Assembly: GCF_000340215.1 (NCBI RefSeq)
Contig: NW_006921535.1
Coordinates: 1,554,483-1,618,482, forward strand
Length of the DNA stretch: 64,000 nt
Reading direction: 5' to 3'
Origin: Pseudocercospora fijiensis CIRAD86
Taxonomy: Eukaryota; Ascomycota; Dothideomycetes; Mycosphaerellales; Mycosphaerellaceae
Shown here: piece after piece, positions 39,186-49,424 of the stretch
How the letters are laid out: each line of letters starts with the position of its first letter
Numbering within the stretch: position 1 is the first letter of the stretch
Notes under the pieces: model-generated
The model's input: the letters and a program-made list of their open reading frames with translations, nothing else
The model's database searches: none
Told to the model about the DNA's origin: nothing
Position numbers and translations under genes: made by a program

Positions 39186-39383
39186 TATTAGGACTAAAGA
39201 GGTTATACGTAATTAGTATATAACTAGGCTCGAGTAAAGCTAGGGTCTTAATACCTTAGGTAGGGCTTAGCGCTTAGTAATAGGCTAACTCTCCTACCTT
39301 CCTCCCTCTCTTTCTAGATCCTTATCGAATACTACCTATACCTACTACTACCCTATCTACCTGCTAATATAACCCTTCTTATA
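39186..39383 (+). repeat. 3' LTR of Gypsy A
   Basis: 198 bp matching 8872-9069, followed by TSD ctctt. Confidence 0.9.
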
Positions 39384-40091
39384 CTCTTAGCCTTCGAGCC
39401 GCGGAAAATCTAGGATTTCTTATAGATTATATAGATAACTAGCCTTAGTATATAGAAGATAGAGCCTATAGTTCCTAGATTAGCGAATACTTAGTATAGG
39501 AATATATTATCTTCTTATTAAGGCGCAGGACCCTTTTTCTACGTTTGTCTTCGTCTAATTTAGTTATTATCCTATATATTAAAAAGTGCTAAAATCCTAC
39601 GGGCGATTATATAGAGGACGAATAGTTTAGTTTTAGGCGCTCCGCTATAGGCTTCGCTTAGACCGCTAATACAGATATAGTATAGGTAGTGCCTTATAAT
39701 GTAACAATTGATATAAAGGCAGTCGCTATAGTAGAAGGAAGAGACACGAGTTGGCAGGTCTAAGCAGCCTATAAGCGGGGCGCCTAAAAGGAGGTAGGAG
39801 CGGATAAGGTTAAGGCTTAAATAGATTTATCGTGCATATTAGGAGTTTTAGTAAAAGCTAATTTAGAGGAGTAGAACAGCCGTTCCGCTAGTAATTACTA
39901 GCAATAAGCTCCCGCAATCCTCCTATTTTGTAGCGTTTAGAACTACTCGGCGGTAGTAACGAATTAGGTTAAGAAGGGCGCCTTTCTCGAGCCTATTACT
40001 AAAGCGGCTATTTAACTATTATAGAAGCGGCGCTTTTGTAGTAGAAGTAACTATTATAGACTATTATATAGACTAAGATTGAATACATTAT

Positions 40092-40207
40092 TGTTGCTAT
40101 AGAATTGCCTTGCCTTTAGCGCCTTCTACGGCTATAGCGGAAGGCCTGTTATTGCTATAGAATTGCCTTGCCTTTAGCGCCTTCTACGGCTATAGCGGAA
40201 GGCCTAT
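40092..40207. repeat. 58-bp tandem duplication
   Basis: Two adjacent, nearly identical 58-bp units (offset 58: ttgctatagaattgcc at 40094 and 40152). Both already carry RIP-type composition, so the duplication probably arose after the surrounding DNA was mutated. Confidence 0.85.
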
Positions 40208-41599
40208 CTACGCTAATTGCTATCTCGTCGACCTCGCTATTATTATTCTTGTTTAGTGCGCGGCCTACGAGTTATTGCTAGCTTACTAGCTGTTAACTAG
40301 CGGTTACTGTATATCCTTATACCTCTTATCTCTCGTCTAATTCGCTCGTCGCTAGGTAGGTTATTAGCGGCGTCGTCTTCTAAGTCGTCTATTGTCTAGC
40401 TAGTTAGTCGCCTAGCCGCTCGTTCGCAATCGTCGTCTCGGATATAGCTTATTATCGACTCTATAGTATCGTTATCTATATTATAGAAGATAAGAAGCTC
40501 TTTAAAGTACGAGAGGCCGGAATCGGTAAAGCAACGGTCGTCTACGGTAATACCGTTAATCTCGCGAATACTGTATATAAAGTCCTATAATAGCTTACCC
40601 TAATGCTAGTAGTTAGTTAAATAGGTAGTACCTAGCGGCGTAGGTAGACTGCGTACTAGTAGTGTTATTTATTCTTCTATTAAATCTACCTCTTTAATAT
40701 CGCCTAAATCGAGCGGCTATAAGGACTATATCTATAGAATAGTCTCGCGGCGTGTAGGTGTATCTAAGAAGATCGTTTCTAGTAGTAGCGGAAGGCGCGG
40801 AAGTAGCCTCGGAGTAAGGTTACCTAGCGGAGGTAATAAGAATACAGGTTGTCGAATAGGTAACGACTAAATACGCCGTTTTAAAGGTAACGGTCGGAGG
40901 GTTATATTAGCGTAGACGTAATGCGTTTCCGGTATAGTTAGTAGCAGTCGAGAGCGAGTTAGTATCGCTAGTTTAGAAGGTAGTTAAGTTGTCTATTATC
41001 GCTCGGTCTTACCTATAAAGCAGACCTCTTAAGGATTAGCGATAAACTAATTAATATCTAGTACGTAGCAACTGTCCGAGAAGTCTTTAACCTTCTGTAC
41101 GTAGAAGGCGTAGAATAAGTCCTTTATAGAGCCGTCGATAGAAGGGTCGTCCTTTATCCGCTAATACTTTAAATTTAGTGTTTCTACCGCTTCTTTAAAG
41201 TGGCCTCGAAGGTCTCGTAATTAGGGTGTTTATACTAAGGAAACAGCGTCTTCTATATAGCCTTCGAATATAAGCTGTTAAGTGTCGAGTTTACGCTAAT
41301 ATAGATTAGCAAGTAGGGCGTTAAGCCCTACAAACAGGTCGATATACCGCCGCTACTATATATTACTAATCTCGAGTCTATTAAATAAGTAGTCTCGAAG
41401 AATATAATAGTAAGGCAGGCGATATTGAAACTAGGTAAGGCAGTTGCAGCGAGCCGGAGTTATCTAGTTATAACTGCGTAGGGTGCCCTTATATATAGGT
41501 GCCGCCTTAGCCTCGAATTTAATAGTAATATCGACCTGTTCTCGAAGGCGATCTTAAGCCGCCGGCGGTTGTAGACTCTCGAAGCACGGAAGGCGCTTC

Positions 41600-43250
41600 T
41601 TATACTAATATTGTATACGTTTGCCAACCCTATAGCTAGCTAATTGTACCTTATAAGCCTGCCTGTCGTCTACCTTTAGAACCTCGATAATTGTACTATA
41701 TAGGCTATAGAACACGAGGTTGCGCTTATTGCGGTCATACTTAATAGCATAGTAATAGCCCTCGAGAGGCGAAGTAGTCCGTATTTGCAGCAATAATAGA
41801 CTGTAAAGCCTTGCCTAGGTTGCCTATTTCCGAGAGGATATCCTATTCTAATTATTACGTATATAGGCGATTTTCTTTTCCTATTCTACCGGTTTCTATT
41901 CTCTTAACTACTCTTGTATCTATGCTATATCGTTAGTAACCTCGGCGGAGCTACGTACGTAGTAGATTAAGTAGTAAAAGCGCTTAACGATCTCTAGAAA
42001 TTAGGCCTCTAGGAACGAGCGAAGAAAGGTCTCTTTAACGTACCGCTAGTAGAGGTAAATAAGTATATGTCTATCCTTTTAAGACAGGTTAATTGCCGCC
42101 TGTTCGGAGGCCGAGTCGTCGATAATAGCGGCTATAGGATACTAGTATAGTAACCAATTCTTTATAACTCGAAGACCGGCTTCTACTAGCTTAGCTTTCT
42201 AAGATTCTAGCAATAGGTATCCTACTAGCAACTAACACTCTAAACTATTGCGAATATGTATAGTAAAAAGGTTCTAGCTAAGGTCCGTAGTCTTATAAGT
42301 TGCGTCTAGCAAGAACAACTATATAGCATATAAGTTAGTAATATTTTGAATTTTTAAAGTTAGTAGTTAGAACTGTAGAACGCAAGCCTTAGAAGCTTAG
42401 TTATGCGCCTGCCTTCTAACTTATAGTAATACTTATATTACCTGCCTTAGTATTTAACAACTGTCGCTGCTACTCGGTCTAGAAGACAATGCTACGCTCT
42501 ACCTTGCCCTTTAGCTTCTTCTTAATTAGCTAATATCGGAGCTGTTTGCTATCGAGGTCGTTATAGAGGCCTTATAGAGCGGTAGGAAGGTCGTCTAGTT
42601 AAATACTCGCATTTCTACGGTTATTAGTACGTACCTTCTTCTAGTTAGGTTTAATCTTCGACTAAGCGACAGTACCGGCCTTTATATACTATCTACCTAT
42701 CTTACTAAACTCGTCCTTTAATAGACTACTTCTAATATAATCTAGGACCTTAGCAACGTTTATTTAGCGCTGTTCTATTAGTTCCTCGAGAAACACCTTT
42801 AAAGCGTTATTAGACGACCGAATATCTATATACCTTAGGTCGTAGCAATATAAGTTATCCCTAACTATAGAAAGGTCGCTTCTATACTAGCGGACACTAA
42901 CCTAATATAGTTAAGCCTCCCTCTTCCGGTAATGCGATATAACGACTATCGTAGCATTATACGGCTTCTTATTATATTTAACCTTACGAATACTACCTAG
43001 AAGCGACCTATTTCGCTACTAATCGCGCCTATAACGATAATACTAATACGAGCGCTATTCTAGCTAGTCCTTTGTTCTTAGCGACCTCGACTCCTTATAT
43101 ACGTTACTTATATATACCTTTAATACCTTAAATCGGTCCCCTTCGTATATTAATCTATACGAAGGTACGTTAAATAGCTACTCTCGAATATCGATTATAT
43201 TATATAGTATACAGTTAGGCCTAAACGACGGCGGCGGTACTAGTTTAGAT
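41600..43250 (-). pseudogene. MULE-like transposase relic
   Basis: Approximate limits of the degenerate frame described for the surrounding element, reading leftward from about 43250. Most interruptions are TAG from Gln or Trp codons. Assignment rests on the DATYKTT...LF and IIDDSASEQAAI motifs; the C-terminal part is unreadable. Confidence 0.55.
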
Positions 43251-43500
43251 AAGATAGGCGGTATATTATAACGATAAGAAGAGCTATAAGACTAAGCTAT
43301 TAGTGCTATTATAGCTATTAGAAAGAGCCTAGTTTATATAATAAGAATGCACTTACGTAGAGCCGCGGAGGTACTAAAGATACGGTTAGAACTAGTAGTA
43401 TAACCGAGAAGGTTATTACGGTACTAGAAGAGGATAAGCACCGTCAAATACTAGGCCAACACTACTGACTCAGTGGATAACGCCCTCCGGAAGGTAACCA

Positions 43501-43719
43501 CTGATTGAAACAGTGGTACGCTAAATTTCCTAACATCTAAGAGGACTCCTTGAATGCTCTCCCGCGGCGCGAACGGGACTGGCCGTCGCCAAGCTTTCAA
43601 GGCACGTCTGTGCGCGGAAAGCACCTCCCAAATTACCTAGCGAACTTCTGGCGACCATCACAATCACCAAGTGCATCTCATCACCACCAACACACTCACT
43701 TCCCACCACCACCGCAGTC
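43501..43719 (+). promoter_or_regulatory. RACK1 promoter / 5' UTR region abutting the transposon block
   Basis: Host-like composition resumes near 43510, only ~210 bp before the RACK1 ATG. The region is CA- and CT-rich close to the start (caccaccaacacactcactt), a common feature of highly expressed fungal genes. No TATA box is evident. Confidence 0.6.
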
Positions 43720-44908
43720 ATGGCAGAGCAGCTCGTCCTCCGCGGCACCCTTGAGGGCCACTCCGGCTGGGTCACCAGCTTGGCTACCTCGCTCGAGAAG
43801 TGAGAAAACCAGTCGTATGCCATTCTTCCGCACTTTGACTGACAGGCATTGGCAGCCCCAACATGCTCCTCTCTGGTTCGCGTGACAAGTCCCTGATCAT
43901 TTGGAACCTCACCCGCGACGAGACCAGCTACGGCTACCCCAAGCGCTCGCTCCACGGCCACTCGCACATCGTCTCCGACTGTGTCATCTCCTCTGACGGC
44001 GCCTACGCTCTGTCCTCCTCTTGGGACAAGACTCTGCGCCTGTGGGAGCTCTCTACCGGCCAGACCACCCGCCGCTTCGTTGGACATAACAACGACGTCC
44101 TCTCCGTCTCTTTCTCCGCCGACAACCGTCAGATCGTCTCCGGCTCGCGCGACCGCACCATTAAGCTGTGGAACACTCTCGGTGACTGCAAGTACACCAT
44201 CACCGACAAGGGCCACACCGAGTGGGTCTCCTGTGTGCGCTTCTCGCCAAACCCACAGAACCCAGTCATCGTCTCTGCTGGTTGGGACAAGTTCGTCAAG
44301 GTCAGTACAATCCCTCGCTTCTTCCAGTCTTCACATGATGCTATTTCAAGTATTTGCTACTTTAGAGCCCAAGGGCTATGAAACATACTTTGCCTTCACC
44401 GGCGCACTGATCTGTCGTCATTGCGATATCTTCGACGTATGGAGCAGCAAGCCCGGAAATTTTGCTGACTTTGTTGTACCAGGTTTGGGAACTATCCACC
44501 TGCCGCCTTCAGACCGACCACATCGGCCACACTGGCTACATCAACACCGTCACCATTTCACCAGATGGCTCTCTCTGCGCCTCCGGTGGCAAGGATGGTA
44601 CCACCATGCTCTGGGACCTGAACGAGTCCAAGCACCTCTACTCCCTCTCTGCCGGTGACGAGATCCACGCCCTTGTCTTCTCGCCAAACCGCTACTGGCT
44701 GTGCGCTGCCACTGCCAAGCAGATCGTCATCTTCGATCTCGAGAAGAAGAGCAAGGTTGACGAGCTCCGCCCAGAGTTCCTCGAGGGTGGTGGCAAGGCC
44801 CGCGAGCCGGAGTGTATCTCTCTCGCCTGGTCTGCTGATGGCCAGACTCTGTTCGCTGGTTACACCGACAACAAGATCCGTGCCTGGGGTGTCATGTCCC
44901 GTGCTTAG
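43720..44908 (+). CDS. cpcB: RACK1 / CpcB / Asc1 orthologue, ribosome-associated WD40 protein
   Basis: Three exons, 43720-43799, 43856-44300 and 44483-44908, give 316 residues, the standard RACK1 length. Introns are 56 and 182 nt, both GT-AG, phases 2 and 0. The protein opens [20 protein letters not shown] and shows seven WD blades, including [60 protein letters not shown] and [15 protein letters not shown]; it ends [14 protein letters not shown]1 binds the head of the 40S ribosomal subunit and scaffolds kinases; fungal orthologues act in cross-pathway amino-acid control and development. The second intron joins K to VWELS across the fifth blade and is unusually long for this window. Codon use is strongly C-ending, fitting high expression. 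The ~35 kb mutated block ends ~210 bp upstream. Confidence 0.97.
44331..44414 (+). ncRNA. Candidate intronic C/D-box snoRNA (U24/snR24-like) in RACK1 intron 2
   Basis: Inside the 182-nt intron: a C-box-like ATGATGC at 44335-44341, then tatttgctact at 44351-44361. The complement of that 11-mer (agtagcaaata) matches, from memory, the conserved 25S/28S rRNA stretch targeted by U24. A C'-like ATGAAAC lies at 44378-44384 and a D box CTGA at 44407-44410. C-to-D spacing is 76 nt, in the U24 size range. In budding yeast, snR24 (U24) is encoded in the intron of the RACK1 gene ASC1, so the host gene also fits. Against it: the C box has a final C, no clean D' box is seen, and the second U24 guide was not found. 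Confidence 0.5.
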
Positions 44909-45460
44909 ACATATTGTGGCTTAAGAGAGGATTCGGAAGCGGATGAAGGTGGTTTGGAAAAGCATTGCACGATGATGGTCGATACGAGGATCACAAGGTG
45001 TGCCTCAAGTGGTGGTGACAGGCATACCTGGTTGACTTCCGATGAAAGGTCGACTGGGGCACGTGCTCAGTTAGATTCACGCATGAATGAAACAACTTGA
45101 CTCAGCCCGCCTAAGCTTTTGGAACTCGCTACTGTACGTTGAAGGTGATGGAGATCATTACTGTCTCTCTATGCTGCGACCAATCGTCTGGTTCGCTATC
45201 AGGCCTACTACATTCACATACGGAGGTCGAGGTCAGAACGACAGGCACTGATAGCCGTTGTGACTTCGCTATATGACCCACACAGGTCTTTCAAGCCCGT
45301 AATAAAATGAGATCGTTGCCCTTTGATGCGATTCTTTCTATCGTGTGTTGGCATATCAGAAATTGTTCAATTGTCGCATGTTAGTAATGAGAGAGACTTG
45401 CAGGGGCAATGAAGTACAATAATCATGCATTACGGCCCCGTGATAATTCGTGATCCATGC
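44909..45460. other. Convergent 3' region between RACK1 and the MRJP-like gene
   Basis: 552 bp containing both 3' UTRs. An AATAAA occurs at 45301-45306 on the plus strand and could serve RACK1. No other gene is seen. Confidence 0.5.
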
Positions 45461-46594
45461 CTATGCATGATCTATCAAACTAGGCCCAACACCGATGTCT
45501 ATCGTGAAAGTATGCAGCGGCTTAGTGATATTGAGCTTGCCATTGCCAAACGGGATTCCACGATTCAATTGCGCAGCAGGCATCCACAACTTCTTCTCAG
45601 AATCAATCCACATCGCATCAACCCACAACAGTCTCGGATCTTGAACTACCAATTCCTTCTTCCCGCTAGGATCGAGCTTGATGATGCGCTGACTGTCAGT
45701 GTCAGAAACATAAACACATCCATCGGCATCAATTGCCGTGCCACTAGTTGGAGGTGTCAAGGAATGCACTTGGACATAGGATTTCAAGACATCGCCGGCG
45801 AGCGAGGTGTTGTAGAATGCTTGGTTCAACCAACTTGTCTCGATCTTCGACATTCCGCCATTCGCGGGCTGAAAGTAAAGCCATTTCCCGTCAGGCGAGA
45901 CTTCGAGTTGGTCGGCATGGATGAACAGTGATTCTCCATTTGCAGATTGGACAATATATTGACCTTCGGCTGACATAGGTGTCGCGCCTTGAGTAATGCC
46001 TGGATAGGATTCAAGGACTCTTCGTGAATCGCCAGATGCCAAATCTAGCACGATCAACCCTGGGCTTCCCGCATCGGTGAGGTATGCCTTCCCAGTCGCA
46101 GGGTTGAAGCGAACGTCATCGAGCAAAGAGTTGTACCGTGTGGCGTTGGCCATCCAAAAGATCCGTGAGACCTCGTTCTTCTCAACATCAACCTGAACCA
46201 GCTTAGGGCCATGAGGGAAGATGACTGGTTCTCCGAAGGATGGCGAGCCGACATCGACTAAGTAGAGCTTTCCATCCGGACCTATCCGTTGACTATTGAT
46301 ACGTACGAGATGGCTGCCAGGATCTTTCCCATCGGCATAGGAGTTCCATTCTTCGTTCGGGTAAGCTGTCATTGTGCTTGTGGTGCGATTGTATTCCACT
46401 ACTTGGGGACCTTTGGAACCATCTACTCGAGACAGGACAAGGAATAATCGTCCAGATGGAGTTGTACTGACTCCGTTGGTGGGTACATCCAGAGTCAATG
46501 CTGTTTCGATGCGAGAGTCTTCTGGGCCAGTGTACGTCTGAGCATTGATGTACCGCAGGCCAATGGCCACCAAGGATAGGATTGAGAACCGCAT
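45461..46594 (-). CDS. Secreted yellow / major royal jelly protein-like protein
   Basis: 377 residues from the ATG at 46594. The frame extends upstream only through a non-ATG codon, and this ATG begins a good signal peptide (MRFSILSLVAIGLRYINA). The mature part has the propeller-like layout of the MRJP/yellow family: RLFLVLSRVDG, LYLVDVGSP, NSLLDDVRFNPATGKAYLTDAG, GTAIDADGCVYVSDTDSQRIIKLD, LWVDAMWID. Several N-x-S/T sites (NRTTS, NATR, NTS, NITK) support secretion. Fungal members are mostly uncharacterised; some relatives act as oxidases or isomerase-like enzymes on aromatic compounds, but no activity can be read from this sequence. No introns are needed. It is convergent with RACK1. Confidence 0.85.
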   Translation of the reverse strand: MRFSILSLVAIGLRYINAQTYTGPEDSRIETALTLDVPTNGVSTTPSGRLFLVLSRVDGSKGPQVVEYNRTTSTMTAYPNEEWNSYADGKDPGSHLVRINSQRIGPDGKLYLVDVGSPSFGEPVIFPHGPKLVQVDVEKNEVSRIFWMANATRYNSLLDDVRFNPATGKAYLTDAGSPGLIVLDLASGDSRRVLESYPGITQGATPMSAEGQYIVQSANGESLFIHADQLEVSPDGKWLYFQPANGGMSKIETSWLNQAFYNTSLAGDVLKSYVQVHSLTPPTSGTAIDADGCVYVSDTDSQRIIKLDPSGKKELVVQDPRLLWVDAMWIDSEKKLWMPAAQLNRGIPFGNGKLNITKPLHTFTIDIGVGPSLIDHA

Positions 46595-47694
46595 TGTGTC
46601 TTTACTGTCGTGCGCGTTACTGTTCAAATCAGATTGCCAATATGGATTCGACGACAGAAACTACACGTTAGTTCCTCCGGTTCACAATAATGATTTAAGG
46701 TAGCATCTCAAGTTGAGTTCGTGACCTTCATCGACGTCACTTCTCCGCTCGTGTGTCTCGACCGCGCCTGGGTCCCTTCGTCTCGGCAGTGGCATGGTAG
46801 CCTTTCACGACTAGGGATCACAAAGTATCGTTCAAGCCCTATGGTGCTTGTCCTAATCGAGCGGAGCGACGGAGTAGCGCTTAAGAACAATATCAGACTA
46901 GCGCTAAAACTAAAAGCGTTTACGCTTCAACATTATATTAGGGGGATAGTAGTGGTATTGGCGTATTGTGGTGTTACCTTTGTTGCCTTTGTTGTTGTGT
47001 GAAAGTATAGCCTAAGGTTGAAGGGCACGTGACTCGGATTCGATTTTAGACCAATCAGAGGGCTCGGTCAGTTTTGCGGGCGCATCTTTTGCCTGTATAC
47101 CACCATTACTGCTACCACCAACTATACGCACGCGTACGTTATTGGCACTGATCTGATTTGTTCTTGAGCGCCACTCCAGCTCTCCTCGAGTTGCTCCAGG
47201 TGCCTATTGGTCTGTCGCTCCGCTCGAACAAGGTAACTTTGTGTCTTCGCCAACAAGCATAAGTAGCAGCTGCTGGAGACATTGGTCGGGAGCTGAGTCA
47301 GCTGACTCGGGAGTGGAGGTCTGGCCTGCTTCTGCTTCCTCCGTGTTCTGATCCTCCCCTCCCAACACTGTTCCGATTCGAAACCACAACTGCCTTCGCC
47401 GCATCCAGTAACGATACAGCGTCTACTGGTCCCGTCCTCTGCCTGCCGCAAGAAATGCGAGACCAAACCTACAATGATGCCACGCGTGCCCTCCGACAAC
47501 GTTCTTCATACATGCGGCTGACAGCGACGTGCCTTGAACCTGGCGCGATCGCAAGCTGATAACAAGAGATGATACATTCGTCAGGTGTGCACTTAGGAAG
47601 GCCATTGATACGGACTCAGAGGATCGCCGCAGTGAGGATGGGAATTCATCATGGAAGACGAAATGCCGAATTGCATTGAAGCAAAGCTAGTGGG
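46595..47694. other. Intergenic region upstream of the MRJP-like gene
   Basis: 1.1 kb. Short open frames on both strands overlap each other and resemble nothing I know. A TA-rich, repeat-like patch lies near 46860-46950. No RNA gene was seen. Confidence 0.5.
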
Positions 47695-47696
47695 TA

Positions 47697-48250
47697 TCCG
47701 GGGTTGCGTCAGCCCACTTCACCCCTCGCCCGCGCTCGGGGATTTAAACTATACGTAAAATCGCACTTTCTTAGTAGGCTATACGTAAAACTCGACGACA
47801 GCAATGTTGTAGAGCATATATAATAGGAGACTAAACATAAGTAGAATAAGAGACAAGAAACAGTAGATTTCCGGTATATTAGTAACCAAATTACGACCGT
47901 AGGACCTCTCTTCTCGGCCTTACAGAGTACGCGAATACTGACCTTCTTAGCCGATAGCCCGATTTAGCCTCTATTGCGCGGTACGCGCCTTGGAATAAGG
48001 TGGACGCGCCTGCTAAGGATTATATAAGAAAACGGCGGCAGTGAGGTCTATAGCTACTACACACTCGGACAAGGCTATATATATAATATTTGGACTCGCG
48101 GTTCCTTACTGCACCTACCTAGATATCCGAATAGGACTGGAATGTACGATTATATCGAGATTTACGTGTAGCCTACTAAGAAAGTGCGATTTTACGTATA
48201 GTTTGAATCCCCGCGACCGCGGGGTGAAGTGTGACTGACGAAACCCCGGA
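47697..48250. mobile_element. 554-bp MITE with long terminal inverted repeats and TA target duplication
   Basis: The left arm (47697-~47790) and right arm (~48155-48250) are inverted copies of about 90 bp. They start tccggggtt and share cccacttcacccc-like, ctatacgtaaaatcgcactt and ctactaagaaagtgcg segments. Dinucleotide TA flanks both ends (47695-47696, 48251-48252), the signature of Tc1/mariner-type insertion. The centre is non-coding and partly RIP-like. It ends 41 bp past the stop codon of the neighbouring minus-strand gene, so that gene's 3' UTR probably runs into it. Confidence 0.85.
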
Positions 48251-48291
48251 TATCTACAACAGCAACCATGATCGAAATGGACCCGCGATCT

Positions 48292-48984
48292 CTACGCCAC
48301 CTTGGTCTTGTCTGCTGACACAGACATCCTCTGCAACTCGGTCTCCTGTTGTTGCTTTGAGAGAGCCTCCTCTTCCTTCACTGGGCCAGTGCTTGCAAAG
48401 AAGGCGCCAAAGAAGGCCGGCAAGCTGTTCGCTCGGTAAATCATGCAATAGTACAAAGTAAATCCGGTCACAAGGATCTCCTCCTTCAGCGCTTTGCTTG
48501 GGCTGCCCATGAATTCAAACTTGCCAACCTTGGTCACTGCCCAGATATTGCTTGAAAATCTCGCGATTGGTTCTTGTTCAGGCCCCAAGCAGATGAAGTC
48601 CCAATTCTTCATCGACCAGGATGTCCTCCATTTCAGTGTCACTGGGTCTCCGGTAGCGCTGGGGTACGCATGGCTGAGATGGGTGTATTCTGTGATCCAA
48701 CGCTTGTTGGCTCGAATCTGTATGGCCTGGCCATTGACTTCCGCATCGGCGTGGATCTTGAAAGTATGAATGTTTCCGATGCCAAATATTTCGCCAGAGT
48801 CCGCATACTTGAATTCGAGGTATGGCTTCTTGAGATGGCAGTCAACGATATAGACTTGCTGGTCTGTCGCTGCATCGCTCATTCTGGTCTTGAACTTCTT
48901 CCAGGAGAAATCGACTTTCAAAATTGGTTCGTTCGTGGCATGGGGGCTGGAATCGCGCATGTTATCAATGCTGGCGTCGGCCAT
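48292..48984 (-). CDS. Unknown 230-residue protein, possibly tubby/LOR-like fold
   Basis: Intronless frame with ATG at 48984. I do not recognise it by name. The middle (residues ~20-180) alternates beta-strand-like segments: QVYIVDCHLKKPYLEFKYADSG, NIHTFKIHADAEVNGQAIQI, TLKWRTSWSMKNWDFICLG, PIARFSSNIWAVTKVGKFEF. That is a pattern reminiscent of LURP-one/tubby-like fungal proteins (inference from strand pattern, weak). A hydrophobic stretch (ILVTGFTLYYCMIYRANSLP) follows, then a Lys/Gln-rich tail ending SADKTKVA. No signal peptide. Codon use and composition are host-like and the frame is not RIP-mutated, which supports a real gene. Confidence 0.75.
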   Translation of the reverse strand: MADASIDNMRDSSPHATNEPILKVDFSWKKFKTRMSDAATDQQVYIVDCHLKKPYLEFKYADSGEIFGIGNIHTFKIHADAEVNGQAIQIRANKRWITEYTHLSHAYPSATGDPVTLKWRTSWSMKNWDFICLGPEQEPIARFSSNIWAVTKVGKFEFMGSPSKALKEEILVTGFTLYYCMIYRANSLPAFFGAFFASTGPVKEEEALSKQQQETELQRMSVSADKTKVA

Positions 48985-49086
48985 CTTGCGTGTATTTCTT
49001 GTTGGAGCCTGTTATGTCGGGATTGTACACAAAGAAGTCTGAACCTGTTCTGGACAGCATCTCGACGACAAAGGAATCCACTTCAT

Positions 49087-49097
49087 CTATATACCTT
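49087..49097 (-). promoter_or_regulatory. TATA-like box for the unknown 230-residue gene
   Basis: On the minus strand, aaaaggtatatagatg lies about 105-110 bp upstream of the ATG at 48984, a plausible TATA element with room for a 5' UTR. Confidence 0.45.
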
Positions 49098-49424
49098 TTA
49101 TCTGGGTACCATAACTATTGAAGCTGAGCTTTCGTATTCGTTCTGGGACAAAAGCGGTTCAAAGGATTCAGCCTTTCGCTTGGGCGACGTCACAGCTGTC
49201 AGCTGTCAGCCTCCACCGAACACCGGGACTATTACCGTGCCGGAGTAACCGTGCCTACCCCACGTATGCCGCGCGATTCGCGTCTCCTAGTAATTTGTTA
49301 GTAAAGCCGAATTGAATGCCATTCTAGCTATACTTCTCGCACTTCTCGCTCTAGTAGTAACGCGTAGGGTTAAGAAGGAGGCATTTCTCGAGCCTGCCGT
49401 CGATTTAGTACTAATAACTAAACA

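Larger units (their letters stand above)
8872..39383 (+). mobile_element. Gypsy (Ty3-type, chromodomain) LTR retrotransposon A, split by nested insertions
   Basis: A full-length plus-strand element once its insertions are removed. The 198-bp LTRs lie at 8872-9069 and 39186-39383, with TSD ctctt at 8867-8871 and 39384-39388. It is interrupted by element M (9178-10172) and by X with its own nested copies (11170-33583). The order LTR, gag, pol, purine-rich tract, LTR is intact. Both LTRs begin tattagg, the mutated form of the tgttag end seen in the sister copies. It is heavily RIP-mutated and has no functional frame. It is the oldest of the Gypsy insertions here, because X lies inside it. Confidence 0.92.
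39389..43500 (-). mobile_element. RIP-mutated DNA with a Mutator-like (MULE) transposase relic, right part of the target of A
   Basis: TA-rich mutated block between Gypsy A and the RACK1 promoter. Conceptual translation of the minus strand around 41800-42800 gives a run like KGKVERSIVF, then LLDATYKTTDL..NLFTIHIRNS, IKNWLLYQYPIAAIIDDSASEQAAI. This matches the layout of fungal MULE transposases (DATYKT, first catalytic Asp; DD..EQAAI). A small open frame remains at 41605-41793. The terminal repeats could not be identified. A cluster of near-palindromes on cagtgg/ccactg at 43465-43515 may mark the right edge. Confidence 0.6.

Noticed and set aside
8541..43500. Starship or other giant cargo-carrying element
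   Set aside because: No captain tyrosine-recombinase-like gene and no cargo genes were seen. The block is explained by nested LTR elements and a MULE-like relic.
46595..46627. Upstream extension of the MRJP-like protein by 11 residues
   Set aside because: It starts at TTG and would place charged residues before the signal peptide. The ATG at 46594 is better.
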